A stretch of 33,392 bases of DNA, from positions 1-33,392 of IMG/VR virus record IMGVR_UViG_3300036861_000122. The stretch is one strand, 5' to 3'. The position numbers and the translations under genes were made by a program. Below are positions 29,503 to 33,392 of this stretch, piece after piece. The notes under the pieces were generated by a model that saw only the letters and a list, made by a program, of their open reading frames with translations, had not been told where the DNA came from and searched no databases. Within the stretch, counting starts at the first letter, position 1. Each line of letters begins with the position of its first letter. This DNA comes from a virus.

Positions 29503-30410
29503 GATGCCTCCCGCTCGTTGCGTCCATCATCCTTGAACAACGCCCCCACTATCAGCCCCAACTCGCGGAGCCGGCCGTTCGCCTCGTGCCGCTTGCCGCA
29601 CTGCACGCACTTCACGGCAGTCCCCTCACGCTCCATGACGAGTGCTCCCCCGCAGAGCACTGGGACTGGCACGCCGGGCCGGTCGACGAGCGACGCGCAC
29701 TTTCCGACAGGCTTGGCGCGGTAGTCGCCGATCGTGTCCGTCAGGGTCCGGTTCAGTTGGCGGAGTTCGTCGTACAGCTCGCCGGCCCATTCCTGTTCGG
29801 TGCACCAGGCGAGGTTGCCGAGGATCAGGGAGCACTCGCTGGAGACGGTGGGGACGGGGACTTCGTAGTGGACGCAGTTGCAGTGCGGGCTGCGGCAGTG
29901 CGCGAGAAGCGGCGGCGCCCACGTGTGCCGGCCGGTCTCGTGCTGGCACCGGCCGCACCTGGTCTGGATGAGGCGGTCGCGGCGGATGCGGCGCGCCCAG
30001 TCGTGGACGAGGCCGAGTGCGCCGCGCCGGTTCTCGGTTTGGATGAGGTGGCCGGTGTCGTCGCGGGTCCAGATGGGGCGCTGGTCGAGGAGGTCGGTGA
30101 CTTCGAGGCGCATGGGTGCGGGCGCGTCGGGTTTCTTGGTCCTGGCGGACTCGGGGTTGCCGGGGACCGTGCCGTGGTCCTTGACCCAGAGCAGGAGCCC
30201 GAACGAATCGGGGATGGTGCGGAGACATTCGTCGAGCCGTTCGGTGCAGGACCTCTTCCCGCTGCACAGCAGTTTGCCGGGTTCGCACAGAACCGGTCCG
30301 CGCGCGTCACCGCTTCCGCGCTCGCAGCCGTTCAGGCAGTTTTGAGGGGGCGTGGCCGTGTAGCCGGTTCGAGGGCGCAGATCGGCGCGTACGGCTTCTG
30401 AGGTGCTCAA
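29499..30410 (-). CDS. Cys-rich, multi-zinc-motif phage protein
   Basis: The 303-residue protein starts at a TTG overlapping the previous stop (TTGA) and holds several Cys clusters. It begins CLNGCERGSG, then VLCEPGKLLCSGKRSCTERL, CGRCQHETGRH, CRSPHCNCVHYE and a C-terminal CGGALV...CVQCGKRHEA ribbon. Between them is a helical stretch with ELYDELRQLNRTLTDTIGDY. Such multi-ribbon proteins are common in actinophages and are usually annotated as hypothetical or DNA-binding. The C-terminus after the last ribbon (LRELGLIVGALFKDDGRNER) may be a helix-turn-helix. A nucleic-acid binding role is likely, not shown. Confidence 0.75.
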   Translation of the reverse strand: MSTSEAVRADLRPRTGYTATPPQNCLNGCERGSGDARGPVLCEPGKLLCSGKRSCTERLDECLRTIPDSFGLLLWVKDHGTVPGNPESARTKKPDAPAPMRLEVTDLLDQRPIWTRDDTGHLIQTENRRGALGLVHDWARRIRRDRLIQTRCGRCQHETGRHTWAPPLLAHCRSPHCNCVHYEVPVPTVSSECSLILGNLAWCTEQEWAGELYDELRQLNRTLTDTIGDYRAKPVGKCASLVDRPGVPVPVLCGGALVMEREGTAVKCVQCGKRHEANGRLRELGLIVGALFKDDGRNEREAS

Positions 30411-30739
30411 GGCGTCTCCTCGGTCATCTTGCGCAGTTGAGTGACGGCCTCGGCCCACGTCATGTGACCTCGGCCCGCAGCGGCATGGCCACGTGCGACG
30501 CGGGTGATCTCCTCAGCAGCGCCAGTCAGCGCGGTCCGGGCGGCGTCCTCGATCAGGCCAGCTACGAACGGCGTCAGCTCGGCCGCATCGCGCCGATCGA
30601 TCTCATGCTCGGGGTCGAAGCAGTCGCACATCTGGCACGGACCCTTCACCGGGCAGAGGCCGCTGGTGCGGTACCTGACGATGAACTCGGCCAGGCGGGC
30701 GGTGAGCGCATCCCGGGTGGCCTCGGTCATGGCGCTCAT
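30407..30739 (-). CDS. Small phage protein with CxxC-type cluster
   Basis: A 110-residue product starting at 30739 (ATGA overlap with the preceding stop): MSAMTEATRDALTARLAEFI, then SGLCPVKGPCQMCDCFDPEH with four Cys residues, and a helical remainder (AGLIEDAARTALTGAAEEIT). The Cys cluster with CxxxxxCxxCxC spacing may bind zinc or iron-sulphur. The start at 30832 is rejected because it lies inside the preceding gene. Function unknown. Confidence 0.72.
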   Translation of the reverse strand: MSAMTEATRDALTARLAEFIVRYRTSGLCPVKGPCQMCDCFDPEHEIDRRDAAELTPFVAGLIEDAARTALTGAAEEITRVARGHAAAGRGHMTWAEAVTQLRKMTEETP

Positions 30740-30948
30740 GTGGTCCTCCGGTTCGGGGGCCGCAGCCCGTCGTGGTGGTTGTACTTCCCATTGCCGACGG
30801 GGGCCGGTGAGGCGAACAGCGACAGCAGCCAACGCAGTTCAGGCCATTTGCTCGACTCGATGAGCAGGTGGTTGTGGAACCGCTTGGAGATCATCACCTT
30901 GGACGACCGAGCCCAGTACGCCACCGGGTTCGCTGGTGCGCTGATCAC
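30736..30948 (-). CDS. Small hypothetical phage protein
   Basis: A 70-residue protein from a GTG at 30948 that overlaps the preceding stop (GTGA). It reads ISAPANPVAYWARSSKVMIS, then KRFHNHLLIESSKWPELRWL and a basic Gly/Asn/Arg-rich tail. There is an aromatic, possibly helical central segment and no known motif. The longer frame to 31077 overlaps the previous gene and is Arg-rich. Its status as a real gene rests mainly on the overlap pattern of its neighbours. Confidence 0.6.
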   Translation of the reverse strand: MISAPANPVAYWARSSKVMISKRFHNHLLIESSKWPELRWLLSLFASPAPVGNGKYNHHDGLRPPNRRTT

Positions 30949-31130
30949 GCCGCCCTCCTCTCGACCCACGTAGCCCGCCGCGTCAGGTGGAACCCGCCGC
31001 ACTCGCAGCCGTAGATCCGCAACGCCAGGCCGGTCCGCTTCGACCTGCGCAGCGCGTACCTGACCGCCGCGCCCCACGTCGGGTAGGTGTGCTTGCCGGA
31101 CTTCTCGCAGATCGCGGGGAGGGCCATCAC
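30945..31130 (-). CDS. Small Cys-containing phage protein
   Basis: The 61-residue product starts MMALPAICEKSGKHTYPTWG and continues AAVRYALRRSKRTGLALRIY, then GCECGGFHLTRR. The pair of Cys in CEKSGKH plus GCECGGFHLT is typical of small phage proteins that carry one zinc knuckle with a Cys/His set, and that recur in actinophage early regions. It overlaps its upstream neighbour by ATGA. Function unknown; nucleic-acid binding is plausible. Confidence 0.75.
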   Translation of the reverse strand: MMALPAICEKSGKHTYPTWGAAVRYALRRSKRTGLALRIYGCECGGFHLTRRATWVERRAA

Positions 31131-31339
31131 GGACGCCTCGCCTTCTGTGCGGCCAGCCGAGCGCGCCTGTCAGCGAGCCCCTGACGCAGTTCGAAGTAGC
31201 CCAGGACCGGGCCGGCGACCACGCCGAAGAGGTTCCCGATCAGCACGACCGTCGTGTGCGAGTCGCCAGCGGCAGCGAACGATCGCAGCCCGGCCATCAG
31301 CCAGAACGCGGCGAGGATCAGGCGAGGGTTGTCGCTCAC
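31127..31339 (-). CDS. Small membrane protein, two hydrophobic segments
   Basis: A 70-residue product with two hydrophobic segments (about residues 6-22 and 30-50: LILAAFWLMAGLRSFAA and VVLIGNLFGVVAGPVLGYFE) and a short basic tail (LADRRARLAAQKARRP). It overlaps the small-terminase-like gene by ATGA. The topology would suit a holin-like or antiholin-like protein, but it is far from the endolysin gene, so I leave it as a membrane protein. Confidence 0.75.
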   Translation of the reverse strand: MSDNPRLILAAFWLMAGLRSFAAAGDSHTTVVLIGNLFGVVAGPVLGYFELRQGLADRRARLAAQKARRP

Positions 31340-31986
31340 GCCGCCCCACCTTCGATCTCAGCCATCTCCCGCAGCGGCGCCATGTGCCGCAGGATCACCT
31401 GAGCAGCCACCGACCCCGGCGACACGTCATGCCCAAGCTCGCCCAGGACAGCGACCAGCACGCCCTGCAGCAACGTCCCCTGCTGCTCCGCGATCCTCAC
31501 CCGCCGCTCGTCCACACCAGCCTTCAACGCCGCAGTCGAGTACCGCTCCAGCCGGTTCGACGCATCGACCAGCATCACGTACGCGATGTTCGGCTTCGCG
31601 GCGCTCGTGACGTCCGTGCCGGTGAACTCGCCCGAGCCCTTCTCGACCTCCTCCGTCACACCCCACGTCAACTCGTGCTCCTCCAGCACCCGGACCCGCT
31701 GCCGCCAGTAGTCGACCTCCCCGGCCGTCCACTGCACCAACTCGAGCAGCGCGTCAGCGGGGTGGATGTCGCGGCGGCCACCGAAGAGGACCACGTCGCG
31801 CTTGGCCTGCGTCGTGACCGCCGCGGTCTTGTGGTTCTGCATCGACCCGCCGTGCAGCTTGCAGGACCCGATGCCGACGTGGTCCGTGCCCCAGCCGGCG
31901 GGCTGCGTGCAGGTGCCTTCGCCTTGGCGCTTCTTGGCACCGCAGAACCGCTCGTCACGGCTTTCGTCGGGGGCGTCTGTGGTCAT
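31336..31986 (-). CDS. Terminase small subunit-like protein with N-terminal HGGS zinc motif
   Basis: The 216-residue product, started at an ATG that overlaps the preceding stop (ATGA), begins MTTDAPDESRDERFCGAKKR, with TCTQPAGWGTDHVGIGSCKL and HGGS. The Cys/His/HGGS block is an N-terminal module of many actinophage small terminases. The remainder is helical: ADALLELVQWTAGEVDYWRQ, NIAYVMLVDASNRLERYSTA, ERRVRIAEQQGTLLQGVLVA and a C-terminal helix. The helical core with E-rich linkers fits DNA-recognition oligomers that mark packaging sites. It lies 5.5 kb upstream of the large subunit. The longer start at 32043 lies in the upstream gene. Confidence 0.82.
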   Translation of the reverse strand: MTTDAPDESRDERFCGAKKRQGEGTCTQPAGWGTDHVGIGSCKLHGGSMQNHKTAAVTTQAKRDVVLFGGRRDIHPADALLELVQWTAGEVDYWRQRVRVLEEHELTWGVTEEVEKGSGEFTGTDVTSAAKPNIAYVMLVDASNRLERYSTAALKAGVDERRVRIAEQQGTLLQGVLVAVLGELGHDVSPGSVAAQVILRHMAPLREMAEIEGGAA

Positions 31987-32285
31987 GACTTGGCGATCCT
32001 CTCCATGCCCAATTCGAGGCTCTCGTCGTCGCCTTCGAGCCACACCCGGTAGCGCCCTTCAGCGTTGCCGTCGTCGTCCCAGGCTGCGCCGAGGAGGTTG
32101 GCGTTACCGGAGATCTGGCACGAGAACAGGTCGCCGGTGACGCGCTCGATGACGGGGTGCTGGAGGGTCCAGCCGGTGTCGTCGATCTGGAGGATGTGGT
32201 CGTTGCGGTGTGGGTCGGAGAGGAGTGCGCGGACGAGGTCTGCGTCGGGACCGGTGACGGTGATGGGCTCGGGCTGGTCGCTCAT
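31983..32285 (-). CDS. Small hypothetical phage protein
   Basis: A 100-residue acidic protein from an ATG at 32285 that overlaps the preceding stop (ATGA): MSDQPEPITVTGPDADLVRA, then LLSDPHRNDHILQIDDTGWT and LFSCQISGNANLLGAAWDDD. It appears to be a mixed alpha/beta fold with acidic C-terminus (ELGMERIAKS). I do not recognise a family. It is coupled to the small terminase-like gene. Confidence 0.72.
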   Translation of the reverse strand: MSDQPEPITVTGPDADLVRALLSDPHRNDHILQIDDTGWTLQHPVIERVTGDLFSCQISGNANLLGAAWDDDGNAEGRYRVWLEGDDESLELGMERIAKS

Positions 32286-32962
32286 CCCTCGCCCCCGATC
32301 TCGCGGGCAGCAGCAGCGACAGCCCAAGCGCCGTCGGCCTTGTTGCGGAAGGCGACCGCAGTCCGCCAGTGCCGCTGCCCCTTGGGGCTCTCCTTGTCGC
32401 CAGCGAGCTCCCGGTGGGCCACCGCGCTCTCCTGGAACTCGTCGGCCAGGCGGTCAGCCTCGGCCACGAGCTCCTCGGCGACCTGCTGCCGGATGGCGGG
32501 CAGGGCGGCTTCGAGAGCAGCGCGGGCCATGCCGGTGGTCCACTCCTTGCAGCTGGGGAACTCGAAACCTGGCTCACCGGTGTCGTTGCAGCCTTCGTCG
32601 TCCCACGGGTCGTCCTTGTCGTAGACGTGCATGGCTTTGGCGGCGGCTTCGGCCATGGCGTCGGTGATGCTGCTGTCGGCCTCGGCCCGGTTGCCTTGTC
32701 CGGTGAGGTTGAGGGTGCCGGCGTGGTGCTCGCCGGCGGCCACGTCCTGGACGGGTTCGAGCGAGCTCTCCTTGATGTGCTCCAGGCTGTAGATGTCGCA
32801 GCTGCACGACTTGGGGAACCGGCAGCAGGCCGGGTTGTACTCGCCTTCGGAGCATCCGGGCCAGGCTTCGACGCACGCCTTGAGGCGGCGCGGCGGGCCG
32901 CCCGGCCAGCGCTCCAGGGTCGCCGGCTTCGCGGCCGGATCGGTCTCGTTTTCGTTGCTCAT
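32282..32962 (-). CDS. Phage hypothetical protein with two Cys clusters
   Basis: The 226-residue product begins MSNENETDPAAKPATLERWP, then has CVEAWPGCSEGEYNPACC and FPKSCSCDIYS, suggesting metal binding near the N-terminus. A middle helical region (DAMAEAAAKAMHVYDKDDPW) with CNDTGEPGFEFPSC follows, and a long amphipathic helical C-terminus (AEELVAEADRLADEFQESAV). The ATG has GAGGAG six bases upstream and heads the coupled cluster down to 29066. I do not recognise a family. Confidence 0.75.
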   Translation of the reverse strand: MSNENETDPAAKPATLERWPGGPPRRLKACVEAWPGCSEGEYNPACCRFPKSCSCDIYSLEHIKESSLEPVQDVAAGEHHAGTLNLTGQGNRAEADSSITDAMAEAAAKAMHVYDKDDPWDDEGCNDTGEPGFEFPSCKEWTTGMARAALEAALPAIRQQVAEELVAEADRLADEFQESAVAHRELAGDKESPKGQRHWRTAVAFRNKADGAWAVAAAAREIGGEG

Positions 32963-33069
32963 CTGCTGCTCCTCGCCTCGCGTGCGTTACCTAGCTGTAG
33001 TTGAGAATCAAACTTTTTTGGCAGCGACCCCTTTACCTGTACCGAAGGCAAAGGTGAGCCGCGTTAGCG
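32963..33069 (-). other. AT-richer intergenic stretch with a pseudo-palindrome
   Basis: This 107-base gap precedes the coupled cluster. It contains an unusual A6 run on the minus strand (33014-33019 as T6 on the plus) and next to it GTTTGATTCTCAAC (33013-33000), an imperfect palindrome resembling an operator. TAGGTA lies nearby but no well-spaced -35/-10 pair is seen. A promoter or operator for the coupled cluster is possible. Confidence 0.3.
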
Positions 33070-33123
33070 CTAGGTGTAGGTGCTGGTGTAGGTGCTGGTG
33101 TTGCTAATGGCACTGGTTGTCAT
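33070..33123 (-). CDS. Possible 17-residue coupled peptide with Thr/Ser/Tyr repeat
   Basis: An ATG at 33123 shares a base with the TAA of the 8-residue-repeat gene (TAATG) and opens a frame encoding MTTSAISNTSTYTSTYT, then TAG. The stop lies 107 bases before the next ATG. Short coupled ORFs may act as leader peptides or be chance. The peptide is encoded by a 12-base repeat, which favours slippage-prone DNA over a conserved protein. Evidence is only start-stop geometry. Confidence 0.25.
   Translation of the reverse strand: MTTSAISNTSTYTSTYT
33073..33105 (-). repeat. 12-base tandem repeat
   Basis: On the plus strand GGTGTAGGTGCT occurs at 33073-33084 and 33085-33096, followed by the partial copy GGTGTTGCT at 33097-33105. 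On the minus strand the repeat encodes alternating Thr, Ser and Tyr in the short peptide frame. Confidence 0.75.
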
Positions 33124-33359
33124 TAATTGACCCTTTCGCTAGGGGTTTCCTCGTCCACGGGGAACGGGTCATCGAAGGGGTACTCGAATGGGTCACCTGA
33201 GGGGTTCTCGGAAGGGTTAGCGGAACCCTTCCGGTAGGGGTTCGGGGAAGGGTTCTCGTAGGGGTCCGGGGAAGGGTTCTCGTAGGGGTCCGGGGAAGGG
33301 TTGACGATGGCCTCCCACAGGGCCGGGAACTTCTCCTTGATACCCTTCCAGCCGGCCAT
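33123..33359 (-). CDS. Small repeat protein, NPSPDPYE-type octapeptides
   Basis: The 78-residue protein starts MAGWKGIKEKFPALWEAIVN, a short amphipathic helix, and continues with NPSPDPYE repeats: two perfect octapeptides, a NPSPNPYR variant, then degenerate copies ending in NPSENPSGDPFE and PFDDPF. The repeat is encoded by 24-base tandem units. AGAGGG lies about seven bases before the ATG. A Pro/Asp/Tyr-rich extended tail is likely disordered and could bind a partner or metal. No family is recognised. It is the rightmost gene in the window and may begin the transcript. Confidence 0.68.
   Translation of the reverse strand: MAGWKGIKEKFPALWEAIVNPSPDPYENPSPDPYENPSPNPYRKGSANPSENPSGDPFEYPFDDPFPVDEETPSERVN
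33243..33300 (-). repeat. 24-base tandem repeat in the octapeptide-repeat gene
   Basis: CGGGGAAGGGTTCTCGTAGG and the following GGTC form a 24-base unit found identically at 33243-33266 and 33267-33290, with a partial third copy starting at 33291. Degenerate copies extend further downstream in the gene. Identity at the DNA level shows recent duplication, unlike the older 60-bp repeats at 14631-15170. Confidence 0.85.
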
Positions 33360-33392
33360 GGCCGGACCCTCTTTGTGGGCGCGCTGGAGCTC

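Overview
The window is a high-GC, tightly packed bacteriophage late region (a siphovirus or a prophage of that type). Codon use, GTG/TTG starts, Tra/FtsK-like flanking sequence and actinophage-style gene families point to an actinobacterial host. The genus cannot be named from the sequence alone. Apart from one gene fragment at the left edge, every credible gene lies on the minus strand, so transcription runs from right to left and the module is described in that order.

Right part (33.4-28.0 kb): small, mostly unrecognised genes, many translationally coupled by ATGA, GTGA or TTGA overlaps. Among them are a zinc-motif protein with the signature of an actinophage small terminase, a small membrane protein, several Cys-rich proteins, a helix-turn-helix protein and a GIY-YIG/T5orf172-like protein. 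At the extreme right is a gene encoding an 8-residue tandem repeat. Middle right (27.9-21.7 kb): a collagen-like fibre gene, a second virion-type protein with WNGTxW motifs, a 50-residue zinc-ribbon protein, large terminase, portal and a MuF-type minor head protein. Then (21.7-17.9 kb) come a prohead protease-scaffold fusion with an apparent nested scaffold start, a decoration protein, the major capsid protein and a small Lys-rich protein.

From 17.9 to 14.5 kb there is an unusual insert between the capsid and head-tail connector genes. It holds a 157-nt intergenic element closed by a perfect 14-bp inverted repeat, three small structural-type genes, a GH26-like glycosidase and a protein ending in nine 20-residue repeats. 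From 14.5 to 6.9 kb are the connector, neck and tail genes: adaptor, DUF6093-like protein, HK97-gp10-like protein, tail terminator, major tail protein, a nucleotidyltransferase-fold protein, tail assembly chaperones joined by a -1 frameshift at CCCTTTC, and the tape measure. From 6.9 to 3.4 kb are distal tail and minor tail proteins. From 3.4 to 0.7 kb is the lysis region: two membrane/coiled-coil proteins, an amidase endolysin and a four-helix holin. A strong hairpin at 614-646 separates the module from a convergent plus-strand gene fragment whose C-terminus looks like that of a Tra/FtsK-type DNA translocase.

No tRNA, rRNA, CRISPR array, integrase or insertion sequence was recognised. No stretch longer than 300 bases lacks a gene. 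The most notable observations are the inverted-repeat-closed intergenic element, the virion-module glycosidase whose N-terminus copies part of an upstream neighbour, the 20-residue repeat protein, the intact nucleotidyltransferase triad inside the tail module, and the nested scaffold and frameshift signals.
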